Shown piece by piece: positions 1 through 9,824 of a stretch of DNA of 29,812 nt. Positions within the stretch are counted from its first letter, which is position 1. Each line of letters begins with the position of its first letter. The stretch is from Chara braunii (taxonomy: Eukaryota > Streptophyta > Charophyceae > Charales > Characeae). A program made the position numbers and the translations under genes. The stretch spans positions 131,818-161,629 of the forward strand of contig BFEA01000312.1 in the NCBI GenBank assembly GCA_003427395.1, written 5' to 3'. A model generated the notes under the pieces. It ran no database searches, had not been told where the DNA came from, and was given only the letters and a program-made list of their open reading frames with translations.

Positions 1-23
1 AAAAAAAAAAAAAAAAAAAAAAA
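1..23. repeat. Poly(A) run at the window edge
   Basis: The window opens with 23 consecutive A residues. This could be the poly(A) tail of a retroposed element read on the plus strand, or simply a low-complexity contig end. No coding sequence precedes it, so the source element cannot be named. Confidence 0.8.
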
Positions 24-167
24 CACGTTTTATTTTCTTCATTTCTTCTCACCCCCCCCAACCAAAAGATGTTTTTTTTTCCATTTTTTTTTGTGTGGGG
101 GGGTGGGGCCGGGGATGCCCCGCCGAATGGCGCTTCCCAAAATCCTGAAACCCCCTCCCCTCTGGCC

Positions 168-238
168 GCCACGTGGCGCCAAAGCCGCACGTCCGCACGG
201 ACGCATCCGTGGGCTGCGCAGCCTCGCCGCGGCCGCGG
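168..238. other. GC-rich patch with four perfect palindromes
   Basis: Four perfect palindromes lie within 71 bp: GCCACGTGGC (168-177, containing a CACGTG G-box core), CGTCCG-ca-CGGACG (190-203), GGCTGCGCAGCC (212-223) and CCGCGGCCGCGG (227-238). The flanks (24-120 and 280-400) are homopolymer-rich and AT-rich, so the patch is sharply different in composition. It could be a methylation-prone island or part of a repeat terminus. No gene is evident. Confidence 0.6.
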
Positions 239-480
239 ACTTAGCCGTGGTTGTCCGTCGCCTTGGGGGATTCATAGCCCATAATTTTTTCAATTTTTTT
301 TTCATAAATAATATTTTTTTAATTAAAAAAAAATCAACCAGCCAAAATAAACATTTGTTTTTGTTATTTTATAGGTTATTTCATTTTTTTTTTTTTTCAA
401 TGTCATCACGCTGTGAGGTTTGAGGCGACCTTTGCTGAGTGAGACCTCAAAAAAAAAACACACTCTTTCTTGGTCTGCCC

Positions 481-559
481 GTTCACGGTGAACGACCGTT
501 CACAAAAAAAACACCAAATGAACGGTCGATCACGTTCAAGTGACCGGTGTCCACGTTCA
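481..559. repeat. Cluster of TGAACG/CGTTCA motifs in both orientations
   Basis: The hexamer TGAACG or its complement recurs: GTTCAC-g-GTGAAC at 481-493, TGAACG-ac-CGTTCA at 489-502, TGAACG at 519-524, CGTTCA at 533-538 and again at 554-559. Orientation and spacing make overlapping small palindromes. It may be a dimeric factor-binding array or the subterminal repeats of a mobile element; the sequence does not decide. Confidence 0.55.
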
Positions 560-1197
560 GGGTGACGACACTGTTTCTCACCCTTCTTGAGGGGCGAGGG
601 TCTGCTACACAGAGTCTTTCTCTTCCTCTTTCCAAGTGTGTGTATTGGTTGCGGGCTTATAAACAACTTTGACTTTTGTCTGTCTTGTTGTTCTTTTGGT
701 CTCTGCCATTTACCCTCGACAGATATGTTGGCGCAATTGGCATTGTTCTCGTTATTGAACTTCATTTCAACTCAAATTTTTCATGTTTCTGTCATCACAA
801 AAGCAAGGGAAGACAAGATGCGTAGCACGTACTCCCAAAAGCGAAACCCCGACCAAACAAAAAGAAGACAAAACCCTGTTCCCTTATGGCGTCACGATTC
901 CCTTTTGCCCAAGAATGCACCCCTTGCCCCAGTCTCTGTTCACGCAATACCATATGGTACAACGTCATGTGTCACTTCAGCCTCATTGACGCCCAGATCC
1001 CTTCCAACCCGCATCAAAACTATGCTACATTGTCCCAAACACCCCCAATCTTGCCATCCAGTTCATGCAGTCTTGCCCCAAGACACAACCATAATCATCC
1101 TGAAAAATAAACAAGACAACTCACAAATAAGATTTTTGCCAGCACTTACCTCGTTTGCTCCCCAGTTTCCTTGTCCCGAGCTTCTTGTAACCATTGC
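560..1197. other. No gene recognised; region downstream of the integrase relic
   Basis: The plus strand has an open frame over much of this interval, but it lacks recognisable domains and lies on the strand opposite to the integrase relic that follows. For a minus-strand Ty3/gypsy element this would be the 3' UTR or LTR side. I cannot find LTR boundaries. Confidence 0.4.
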
Positions 1198-1732
1198 TCA
1201 AATGGGTCCCGACTTAGAAACCTTGTTAAGCGTTGTCCCGGAAACGACCCTTTCAATCCAGTCTCTCATCCAAATGTTCCAACTCGAAGGATTCACCCCC
1301 AGACGCTTGGCGACCCGGTAAGGATCCTTGAATCTCTTTCCCAACTGCCTTGACCAAGTGCTCTCAAGTGTCGAATTACTGACTAGGATCATTTCCCCAC
1401 CTGGAATGGTTCTTTCCTGATATTCTTGAGCTCTTCCCAACTTGCCTTATCTTTCATTTTGCTATCCAGGACTCTGTTCACCACCTCTTCCATTGCCTCC
1501 TCATTTTGAATAATCTTCTGACATCGAGCCTCAATCAACTTCTCTGTTGTCAAGTGTGGATCGCCATCCAGCCTTATTCCAAGTTTGTACTAGAGCGTCC
1601 ACTTGGAAGTCAATATCCCTTTCAAACCATAACTCGACTGGAATACATCCTATAGTCCTATTTGGAATCACGTTGTCGTACCAAATACCCTTACAAGGGT
1701 ATTTGACGTGTTTTTCTGCAAGTTACGCCAGT
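1198..1732 (-). pseudogene. Ty3/gypsy-type integrase C-terminal fragment, broken
   Basis: The minus strand from 1732 down to 1198 encodes, with frameshifts, a polypeptide typical of the end of a Ty3/gypsy integrase. First comes a segment reading KYPCKGIWYDNVIPNRT then PVELWFERDIDFQVDAL, the equivalent of the usual core end 'RxTGxxPxELxxGRExxxPV' in plant gypsy elements. A charged helical linker follows. Then comes the C-terminal small beta-barrel, with GEMILVSNSTLEST and KRFKDPYRVAKRL, where families read G-D-x-V-L-V-x-N and F-x-G-P-Y-x-V. At least two frame changes separate these parts, and the catalytic DDE core is absent. The enzyme would insert element cDNA into the host genome; this copy cannot. 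The family assignment is from recall of the pattern. Confidence 0.7.
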
Positions 1733-2090
1733 GCAGCCTCGCTTGTCCAATGGCGCGCTTATGGGAGGGAGTTTAGGCCCTCGCCAGCATGAGCGGCGCG
1801 CGCGGGGTATCGGCGGCAAGGTGCAACCATTCGTGGCATGGATGGGTATCGGCAGCATAAACCATGCGTGGCATGGATGGGTATCGGCGGCAAGGTGCAA
1901 CCATGCGTTCCATGGATGTGCACGGCATGAGTGTGCGCTGCGTCAAAAGGCCAGCAACGACGGCCCCTCTTCTGTGTAACTTATTTTCCCATTTTATTTT
2001 TTAATTTTTATTATTGTTCTTTATTAAATTTTTATTGGTACTTTTTGCCCTTGTTGGTGATCGGTTCCGAGACCCACGTTAAAATCGACT
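1733..2090. other. Non-coding; short tandem motif GGCATGGATGGGTATCGGC
   Basis: Between about 1800 and 1925 the phrase 'catggatgggtatcggc' with a GCAACCATGCGT-like tail is repeated two to three times (near 1836, 1871 and a partial copy near 1910), giving a short degenerate tandem repeat. The remainder (1980-2050) is T-rich. No gene is seen. Confidence 0.5.
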
Positions 2091-2168
2091 GGTTTAGTTC
2101 AGTTGGTACACAGTACTACATAATGTACATACGAATAAACTGTCGAAATACAGACCAAGTTCGAATCC
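2091..2168 (+). repeat. tRNA-like internal promoter (SINE-type relic)
   Basis: An A-box-like stretch GGTTTAGTTCAGTTGG (2091-2106) and a B-box-like AGTTCGAATCC (2158-2168, consensus GGTTCGANTCC) lie in tRNA order. The end-to-end span (78 nt) is about 20 nt longer than in an intron-less tRNA, and the T stem does not pair. A functional tRNA gene is therefore unlikely; a tRNA-derived SINE head fits better. The AT-rich stretch before it and unrelated sequence after it do not define element ends. Confidence 0.5.
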
Positions 2169-2579
2169 TACCACCATCAGATGAAGGGAATCAAATAATT
2201 TTGAATTCCCTGGGGCTGGTCAACTCGATGACGATATCTCAAGGTCGTCACCCTCTTCGTTTGGATGTGGGAAGCCTGCCAACAAGGGTTGTCGTGGCCG
2301 ATATTGTAGTGAAGAACAATTGGAACCCCATGGGAAACCGTCACGGCGGCCAAAGGCCTTGAGCACACGCCCCTTTCGGTGGTCCCAGTGGGTGTTTAGC
2401 CCACGAGGCGTAAGAGAACCAGAGTGGCGGGGGCACTTTGCAGGTATACCGACCGCCACCCACGATCTGCTGTGAGAGACTTATGTGTGAGCATGCCCGT
2501 TGGGCCCCGTAAGATGGTGAACGATGCCTAAGTAGAGCGGGCCCGAGGTACTGAAGCAGGGCCCACAACAGAAACTTGA

Positions 2580-3320
2580 GTGCAGATTGGGCGTCGGACT
2601 TCGGTATAGGGCCGAAATGCTAATCGAACCAGAAAGAGTTAGTTCCCTCTGAAGTTTCTCTCAGGCTGGCTGGCGCTGTCGGACAGACCGCTTTCCGATT
2701 CCCCCTGAAGTTTCCACCAGGCTGCTTGGCTCAACAAGTGGAACCGTTACTTCTTCACGATTTTCGAGCTCCATGACCACTGTCTCGTTGCCTGTATCAA
2801 TCAAAGGGCGTCTACGTTAGCGGACAGTTTGACGTAGAGGTGGGACCGAGGCACTATCGATGAGACCGAACCCGAACGGGTATCTGCGCCGTGTGCATTT
2901 GAAGAAGGGCACGAAGATGGCGACGAAGTGGCTATGACGGGAGTAGAAGTACTTATCACACCGGATCCTCGATTGTTGTGGGCGGGAAAAAGTAGTAAAT
3001 AGGGGTTTTCTGGCAGGGCGAACCTACTGAAAACATTAGACTGGGAAAAGGGTTAGTGTAAAGAGAAGTTAGTAGGAAAGATGGCTGCGCGGAGGTAACA
3101 AACAGTGAAAATATGGTGGAGCGGATAATATATAGCTCGCTCGTCTCTTAGCCGAATCGGGCGAACAAAGAGTCGATTCGGAGGTTTTTTGGTAGGGCGA
3201 GTCAAATCTTATAGTTATTTTGAGCGTTAGAGTGCTGTGTAGGTAGGTAGGAGAGGAAGTAGTACGTGGGGGTATGGCGATGGCGGAGCAACGAAGGAGA
3301 ATGGCAAAAGGGAGGATGAA
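2580..3320. repeat. Diverged dispersed repeat, copy 1
   Basis: This interval matches 5480-6210 in the same order. Shared anchors include GGACTTCGGTATAGGGCCGA versus GGACTTGGTATAGGGGCGA, then TTCCCTCTGAAG, then a CGCTCGTTTCTT-type phrase with GATTCGGGCGA, then a GGGTTTT..GGCAGGGCGAG phrase. Within the copy, the 'CGCTCG..TCGGGCGA..GGTTTT..GGGCGAG' phrase recurs near 2990, 3136, 3321 and 3511, so it is itself built from degenerate ~170-190 bp units. No protein is recognised. Confidence 0.55.
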
Positions 3321-3510
3321 TAACTCGCCCGATTCTTGATGAAATCGGGGGACGGAAGTCGCTATCTTGAGGTTTTAAGGGCCTGCGAATCCGAATCTAT
3401 AGTTAGTCTTAGGTAAAGGAGAAGTAGAACAGGACTTGGTAAGGAAAAATGTTGCGCCCGAGTGTCATGGGAGATGGAGATGGAGGGAACAGATAGTGTG
3501 AAACTTACTT

Positions 3511-3858
3511 GATTATTGATGAGATCGGGTGAGGGAAGATGCGATCCGGGGGTGTAAAAGTCAAGAGAGTCTAATCACAGGTTCAGATTCGTGGATTCAA
3601 GAACAGGTCGTTGCTGCAGGAAAAACGAGGTCCGCGCGACAAGCCGATCGAAGGGGGCAGCGGAGAGCTAACATATCTCCCCGTTTTATAACGGAAGGTC
3701 CGTTTTGATCTTACTCATATTGATGATCGGCGCGTTGCTCAATGTCCTCTTCGTCCTGTGGTCTCAGAATGCCTCCCCATGAATCTTTCTCTTCCTTACA
3801 GCCTTGCCTTGTAACTGATCTCTCCCTAAGTTCCACAACTACGCTGGGGGCCCCTTTT
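3511..3858. repeat. 348-bp direct repeat, copy 1 (ends at an adapter junction)
   Basis: It aligns without gaps to 3913-4260 (offset 402), with roughly two dozen mismatches, almost all in the first two thirds. The last ~120 bp are identical. The right end of this copy is exactly where the transposase adapter begins, so its apparent right boundary is a library artefact. Confidence 0.85.
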
Positions 3859-3892
3859 CTCTTATACACATCTAGATGTGTATAAGAGACAG
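3858..3892. other. Tn5/Nextera mosaic-end dimer (assembly artefact)
   Basis: The sequence is TCTCTTATACACATCT (3858-3873) followed head-to-head by AGATGTGTATAAGAGACAG (3874-3892). The second part is the full 19-bp hyperactive Tn5 mosaic end; the first is 16 nt of its reverse complement. This is the circularisation junction of Nextera mate-pair libraries, not genomic sequence. Sequence left and right of it may not be adjacent in the organism. Confidence 0.95.
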
Positions 3893-3912
3893 GCTCAATA
3901 TCCTCGTCGTGT

Positions 3913-4260
3913 GATTCTTGATGAGATCAGATGAGGGAAGGTACGATCCGGGGGTTTCAAGGTAAGGCGAGTCTAATCACAGGTTCAGATTCGTGGATTC
4001 ATGAACACGTCGTTGTTGCTGGAGAAACGGGGTCCGCACGACAAGCCGATCGAAGGGGGCAGCGGAGAGCTGACGTATCTCCCCGTTTTATAACGGAAGG
4101 TGCATTTTGATCTTACTCATATTGATGATCGGTGCGTTGCTCAATGTCCAGTTCGTCCTGTGGTCTCAGAATGCCTCCCCATGAATCTTTCTCTTCCTTA
4201 CAGCCTTGCCTTGTAACTGATCTCTCCCTAAGTTCCACAACTACGCTGGGGGCCCCTTTT
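3913..4260. repeat. 348-bp direct repeat, copy 2
   Basis: This is the partner of 3511-3858. Unlike copy 1 it continues into unrelated sequence after 4260 without an adapter, so this is probably the natural context. Its right two thirds lie inside the minus-strand open frame at 4113-4403. Confidence 0.85.
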
Positions 4261-4403
4261 TCCAATGCTTTGATCAGCAGCTCCCCGGATATGCATATCT
4301 GGTTTCCTACCTCGTTATCTACTTCGAGGGTCCCTCCTTCGTAGTCGAGGAACGCTGTCGGCCCGAATTCCCTTACAAGGATATTTGGGTGCGTCTTTGC
4401 AGC
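4113..4403 (-). CDS. Unrecognised minus-strand open frame, probably element-derived
   Basis: A frame of 96 codons runs from 4403 to a TAA at 4113-4115. It contains KTHPNILVREFGPTAFLDYEGG, followed by GNQICISGELLIKALEKGA and a charged tail. No ATG is placed sensibly at the front. The first bases share a ~40-bp stretch (4371-4412) with the integrase relic (1688-1730), which suggests a retroelement context. I do not recognise the domain. Its 3' half is duplicated in 3711-3858, with the stop codon conserved at 3711-3713. Confidence 0.3.
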   Translation of the reverse strand, partial: AAKTHPNILVREFGPTAFLDYEGGTLEVDNEVGNQICISGELLIKALEKGAPSVVVELRERSVTRQGCKEEKDSWGGILRPQDELDIEQRTDHQYE

Positions 4404-5121
4404 TTACAGGAAGTACGTTCCTTGACGATATCTAGGAGCGTGTCCCATTTTTGTGAGGCCACAACCAATTCTCATGGGTCGGGAGTGACACACACTTTTA
4501 AGTTGATTAGACAGTTTGTGAGCGTGCACTTTGTGGGCGCGTGTTAGCTTGGCCAAATAATTGATCAACGTAAACTATGAAACACCGATAGAGCAAGTTG
4601 GTACTAGGCTAGAATTTTGGATAAAGTCGCGCAAGCCCCAACCTCGCATGCACGAACAAAGTTACGGGCTGCGCCGAGTTGACCAGGTAAGACTGCGACT
4701 AGAGGAGGATTTTTTTTTCTGACTTACTTGAGAACGACATTTCGGGGCCACACTGTGTAAAGTCACCCGAGCACTAGGTTGACTATGCGCTATCGATAGT
4801 AGAAGCCGCCGACGAAGCCGAGTAAGGAGGACATGAACTAGAGCAAAGGTCGGGTTTTCCCGGCAACGAGGAGATAGAAGGGCGGTCTCTTTAACGAGTG
4901 CGGCGGGAGGTAAGAGCCTCGACTTCCGGACGCGACATTGTAGGGGCGGCAAGCGTGGCGTGCCAAGTGAAATCCGGCTCTCCAGCTGCATGAGCGTACA
5001 TACAGGGCTGTGGGTTTGAATCGGAGATCAAGCAGCAGCCTTAGCACTACTGCTACAGGCCCAAGCTGGCTGCAGCTACCGTTCATATACAGGTCGGCGC
5101 ACAGCCAGTTCAGGCTTCGAC

Positions 5122-5178
5122 TTAGCCCTATTGGTTACTGCACTGGACTTTTAACATGCAGATCCCGGGATCAAGGCC
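5122..5178 (+). repeat. tRNA-like relic, tRNA-Lys-like anticodon loop
   Basis: TTAGCCCTATTGGTTA (from 5122) resembles a tRNA D-arm/A box. CTTTTAA (about 5147-5153) matches the anticodon loop of tRNA-Lys(UUU). GGATCAAGGCC (5168-5178) is a B box with one change from GGTTCAANNCC. The A-to-B span of 57 nt is tRNA-like. The stems do not pair well (the anticodon stem CTGGA has no partner), so this is a degenerate tRNA or SINE head rather than a working tRNA gene. Confidence 0.4.
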
Positions 5179-5479
5179 AGCAGCCAGCATTGGAGAAATG
5201 GAGGAGCGTTGCGGAGCTAAACTAGGGGTCGAGGGTCCCGCGGGACTATCTCCCTTAGTTTTGCTGGGGGATCTGACCGCGGGCCAGCGAGGCAGGACCG
5301 AGGACCAAGTACCAACGGTCCCCCTCCCCTATCCGTTTTTCTGAATTTTATCTTTAAAGTTTTATTAATATTTATTTTTTTATTTTTATTTTCTTATTTT
5401 TTATTTTAGTCCCATCTGGGACGAGGCCAGGCACAATGGGCCAATGGCACTGCGAGAGGCTCAGCAACAGCACTGCTGT

Positions 5480-6210
5480 GCAAATCGTTCGCCGGACTTG
5501 GTATAGGGGCGAAAGACTAATAAAGTCTCTAGTAGATGGTTCCCTCTGAAGCTTCCCTTGAGGTAGTCTGAGTTGTCTTCAACTCCATTCGACAGCGGTG
5601 GGATAGGCCGCTACTGAGGAGTTGCGCTAGCAGTAGAAGAAACAAGGAGCAGGGGCATGGCCAGGGTATGTGTCGTTCGTCTAGATATGAGAGTTTTGAG
5701 TGCGAGCATGTCGGTGGGAGTAGGAGGATGGTGAGCCACTGTCCGAAGCAGGGTAATGGGCCAAAGGAGGTGGCGCTCGTGGAAGCGTGCAGGGGCAGCA
5801 GTGTGCAACCTGTGCTTCGTTCAACAGGTTGGTATAAAGGCAGATGCACCTGGGCATGATCTCGCGCTAAATACATCTGCAGGTAGGGTAGGAGAAAGCA
5901 AAAAGACGAGGGGCTATGGCCGGAATAAACTGCTATACCGTGCTCGTTTCTTAACGAAAACAAGCAGGGGAAAGTGGTAGATAAGGGTTCTTGGACCAGG
6001 CCAGCATAGTAATAGTGTTAAGAGTTTTGTTGTTAGTTGTGTAGGAGATGAGTTAGAAGGAGGAAGACTGGGCGCGGAGGTGTTGAGGAAAAGTGAAAAG
6101 AGGGAAGTTGAAAACAAAGGTTGTGAATCTCGCTCGTTTCTTGGCGGATTCGGGCGAGGAAGGATGCGAAGGAAGGGTTTTGAGACACTGCGAGTTGAAT
6201 GACAGCATCA
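5480..6210. repeat. Diverged dispersed repeat, copy 2
   Basis: Collinear with 2580-3320 (anchors given there). The 'CGCTCGTTTCTTGGCGGATTC' phrase with GGGCGAGGAAGGATGCGA lies at 6131-6170. The 5340-5410 flank is T/A-rich. The open frames across it show no family signature and are treated as chance. Confidence 0.55.
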
Positions 6211-6728
6211 GAATTGACGATAGGTGCGTGGTTTGGGCGGTATAAGAAGTAGGAGCTGTGACCTGAGGCGGAGTTCATCTAAGTGTTAATGCATCCAACC
6301 GTGTTCTAGCGCAAGATCCATTGTGAGTAGTGTAGGATAAGTTGCGCCGACCTTCATGGTATTCGAGGCCGTGGCTCCCCCTCTCTTGTTTATATGGTCT
6401 TCTCCTTCATTGCCCAACCAACCGCCATGAGGCTATCGTGATCGTGCTACTCACAGCGCCTCCGTGAAGCACATCTTCGATGTTTCGATTGTTTCCTTTC
6501 AAAGGGCGTCGGCACGTTGTTGCTATGATCAGCATGGTAGCCGTGTTCGTCCCAATCGCGCGTTTTTCGTAAGTGTCATATTTGTCCTTGTGAGTTCAAC
6601 TCGGTCGTGATTACGACCAAGTACGAGGGAAGCATTGCATGAACTAGGCCAGCGAATCCGACCAGATGCATTTGGTCGAGGTGGGGGAACGAAGATCCAT
6701 GAACCTGACGGCGCTGTTGGTCGGATGC

Positions 6729-6731
<3 letters not shown>
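6211..6731. other. No gene or repeat recognised
   Basis: Mixed-composition sequence without long open frames of recognisable content, tRNA-like boxes or clear duplication. Nothing can be assigned. Confidence 0.4.

Positions 6732-6762
<31 letters not shown>
6732..6762. repeat. (AG)n microsatellite
   Basis: About 15 AG units. On the minus strand it directly follows a CAG|GTGAGTACC phrase (plus positions 6763-6776), giving a CT-rich tract after a splice-donor-like sequence. No matching gene model could be built. Confidence 0.9.
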
Positions 6763-6766
<4 letters not shown>

Positions 6767-7480
6767 TACTCACCTGACCGTTGTGGTCGTCATCGCGCGG
6801 CCTGATGCGTAGCCTGTCAATGTACTTCCCCTCGATCTTCGATCGTAATTTGCACGATCGTAGACGGACGATGACTTCGAGTATATCTTCCCGTATCCTA
6901 GCGAGCATTCATTCCCTTTCTACAGGGGTGAGACGAGAACATCAAGGAAGTTAAGCGCCTGTACCTTTTCACGTTCTAGCGAAGGATTCATTCTCATTTT
7001 GAAACGACCACTAAGAGCACGAGCTTGCGAGGTATGTGGTACTAGAGAGAGAAGAGAGGATGGGTTCAAACGGCGGTGGCTGCTTACCTTGTAGGGATCG
7101 CGGCTATCGTCTTCAGATATAGTTAGTATGCGCCTGGGTCAGAACGCGATCCCGGTAGAGATCGTCCGAGAAAGAGAGAGAGAAGAACTCACCATGTTGG
7201 CTGAATGTAAGAGGAGCATGGTAACTGCCGATGCATCTAGACAGTCTTTAGCGAGAGATTCATTCTCATTTTACACATTGGGTAAGTGCCAAGTGGTGCA
7301 TCAAGCGCTGGTTGCCAAGATCATTCTACGGGTGTTGGCGCTCGTCAAAGTGGTCATCTTCGCCTTTCCAGTGATCGGCTGCCATCTCACTAAAAGGCAT
7401 ATACCCGATCTGAAGACCGGGATACGTGCGTCAGGCGGAAATGGGAAGGAAGTGCAAGAAAACATAGGACAATAGAAAAT
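6763..7480. other. Degenerate repeats with a TTCATTC motif; no gene recognised
   Basis: The phrase AGCGA-RRR-TTCATTCTCATTTT occurs near 6976 and 7249, with a weaker form near 6899. A GAGAGA tract followed by CTCAC lies near both 6750 and 7175. The region is therefore probably a partial old duplication. The minus-strand frame ending in RPRDDDHNGQ before CAG|GTGAGT could be an exon, but no upstream acceptor or family was found. Confidence 0.35.
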
Positions 7481-9172
7481 GGGGAGAGGTCGAAGTGGTG
7501 AGAGATTGAGGAGTTTGAGGGATAGAATGCAGACTGACAAGTGTTAAGTTTGCCAATAGGCTAGTATGCCTTTACACAGAGTCTGTTTCTGTTGGAGCCT
7601 CAAGATCCTAGTTGCAGTAAGGAATACGTAGAGAGAGGGAACAGACCGATAAAGGATAGCCTATAGCAGCTGTGCGGACGCCTTGATGTTACCAAGCTCG
7701 CTGCCGTTGTCTTTCAACTGAGTACTGTTGAGGAGGAAAAATTGCTGCAAATATTATGTGTGGCTATGAACCACTGTGCACAACATTGTGTTTGCTGAGG
7801 TTTGTTGGGTTTAAGACTATGTTCTACGCTATGCATCACTAGATTCTCGTCGCACAGCGATTGGAGAGTTGAGCTTGGTGCTATGCAATGATATGGTGTC
7901 TAGTTGCTATGCGCGGTTACCCCATCCGCGCTCTGCTGAGGGAAAGTTCGATGTGAGGACGCACACCAGGAGAAAGCGGCAGTCTGCAAGGTTGACATCT
8001 GCGTGCACTTTGGTTGCTGCTGCTGCCCGCATTATTGTTCAAAGCCATCTTCTCCGCCGCACTGCTATCCTACTTCGAAAGAGACTACAGACTGTGTTTC
8101 TGGGCAGCAACCTGCATTTCAGAGTCTTTGACCAGTGTGCTTCGGATCGCGGACCATGCGGATGGCTGAACTGCTGCTGCTAAAGAACCATACCGGAGTC
8201 GTACTACCGTAGAGTGCAGATGTTGCTCTTTGGCAAGAGCGGTACTGTTGCTGATCTCAATAGTGGCATGGCTGTTGTGTCAATGTTCTGGTATTGAGAA
8301 GCTACAATGAGCTCGCATACAAATTACAGGGCTGGTCTGCGATATTCCAACAACCATTTTGGTTTGCCCGCCTTGAGGGTTTTGCTGCACGTGACACTGG
8401 ACATCACTCTCACGGCTGTGAACGGCTGTTGTTCTTTGGCTATGCACACTGTTTCTGCTGCGTAAGTGCAACATTTCATTTGCAGTAAGGGCGAGGCTCT
8501 TCTTGGCTGCGTGGCTGCTCATCGGTCAGGGGTAGAAGCACCACGACTAGGGAGGACCGATCAAAATTTGTAAGGGGGTCATTGCTGCTACTTGGAAGTC
8601 TGTCAAGTGAGGCTGCTCTGGATTTTTTACTACGGACCGACCGACGTTGCTGCGTTTCGGCCACCATTGCGGGACCCTCAGGCGATTCAAGATTATAAGG
8701 CCCTTTCCCGTGAGTTTGAGCGCACCCCTCTTGTATCTGAGAGTCTAAATACCTTCTTTTTATGTCTTTCTCAGTCTCAGTCTAGTCCTTTGGTGCTGAG
8801 AGGAAGGCGGCAGGCGGGATTGAAACCCGTAGGACCGCAGCAAGACCTTGTGGGAGGTCCACCCACCAATTGCGAGAGCTCTGCCGGAGCCCAGGCGGGG
8901 TTCTGGAGGCAGGGAACTTCAGGTATAAGTCTCGACTGACGCATGTAATCCCATCCCCTAAAAATACATTACTCCTTTGGTTATCTGAGAACACGACTAA
9001 GAAAGATTACTACTTTTTGTTTTGTTACGTATGTCAGGACATGCTTTGAAAATGTTGAATTAACAAGTATATATGAGAGTTCAGATAATCCTTCGAGTGA
9101 ATTCAGACAAAGGAATTGGGGGAAGGTGGGGGAAAGGCGTTTTGCATGCGTTTTGACCGGGTCAACCCAAGG
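7481..9172. other. No gene recognised
   Basis: Open frames at 7869-8183 and 8592-8939 (plus) show no domain, signal peptide or compositional sign of coding. GCTGCTGCTG-type trinucleotide patches occur near 8020-8030 and 8170-8180. 9000-9110 is AT-rich. Confidence 0.4.
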
Positions 9173-9412
9173 CTGAGCCCCTCCGGGTGGATGTGGGCTC
9201 AGTGCTATGTTTTATTGATGTTTGTTTGGCTGTGTGTGAACGACCTTTTCTGGCTGGTCCTACCCGGGTAAGATGGATCAGTCGCTGTTTTCTTTGAGGG
9301 TTTCTGAACAGGAGGATGGGCACCCTGGGTAGGGAAGGCTCAAATTCCTGGTGTTTCTTTTAAGGAGTTGAGGTGCATGTTTTTTCTGAGGGAACAAAGG
9401 CATAAGACGAAG

Positions 9413-9824
9413 CGTACCCTAGGGTTAGGGCGGCTTACCCATGAGCTACAAACTAATTGGTCAACTAGAGTATAAAACTTGATACGTATATTATTTGAAC
9501 TTATACTTCTGACAGACCGGGCACCCTGGGTAGGCAAAGTCAGTCAGTAAGTCAGGTAGAACTAAGGAAAGAAAGAAAATAAATGAATAATAAAAATAAG
9601 GTAACTGGGCAGACTGAACGTACCCTAGGGTTAGGGCGGCTTACCCATGAGCTACAAACTAATTGGTCAACTAGAGTATAAAACTTGATACGTATATTAT
9701 TTGAACTTATACTTCTGACAGACCGGGCACCCTGGGTAGGCAAAGTCAGTCAGTAAGTCAGGTAGAACTAAGGAAAGAAAGAAAATAAATGAATAATAAA
9801 AATAAGGTAACTGGGCAGACTGAA
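9413..9824 (+). repeat. 206-bp perfect-looking tandem duplication inside the hairpin array
   Basis: 9413-9618 is repeated at 9619-9824, and the first ~20 bases start a third time at 9825. The breakpoints lie in the CCCTAGGGTTAGGG core of two different hairpins. I saw no mismatches, so the event is recent or is an assembly effect. Confidence 0.9.

Noticed and set aside
725-745. Second retroelement primer binding site (TTGGCGCAATTGGC)
   Set aside because: It matches the tRNA-Asp type PBS only partly and lies on the strand opposite to the neighbouring integrase relic.
587-1321. Plus-strand open frame of 244 codons
   Set aside because: It has no ATG at its start and no domain, and its right part is antisense to the recognisable integrase C-terminus.
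5010-5035. B-box-like GGGTTTGAATCGG
   Set aside because: No A box at a suitable distance upstream.
7869-8183. Plus-strand open frame of 104 codons
   Set aside because: No family, no coding-like composition and no supporting context; length is within chance for this GC content.
8592-8939. Plus-strand open frame of 115 codons
   Set aside because: Same reasons; no recognisable motif.
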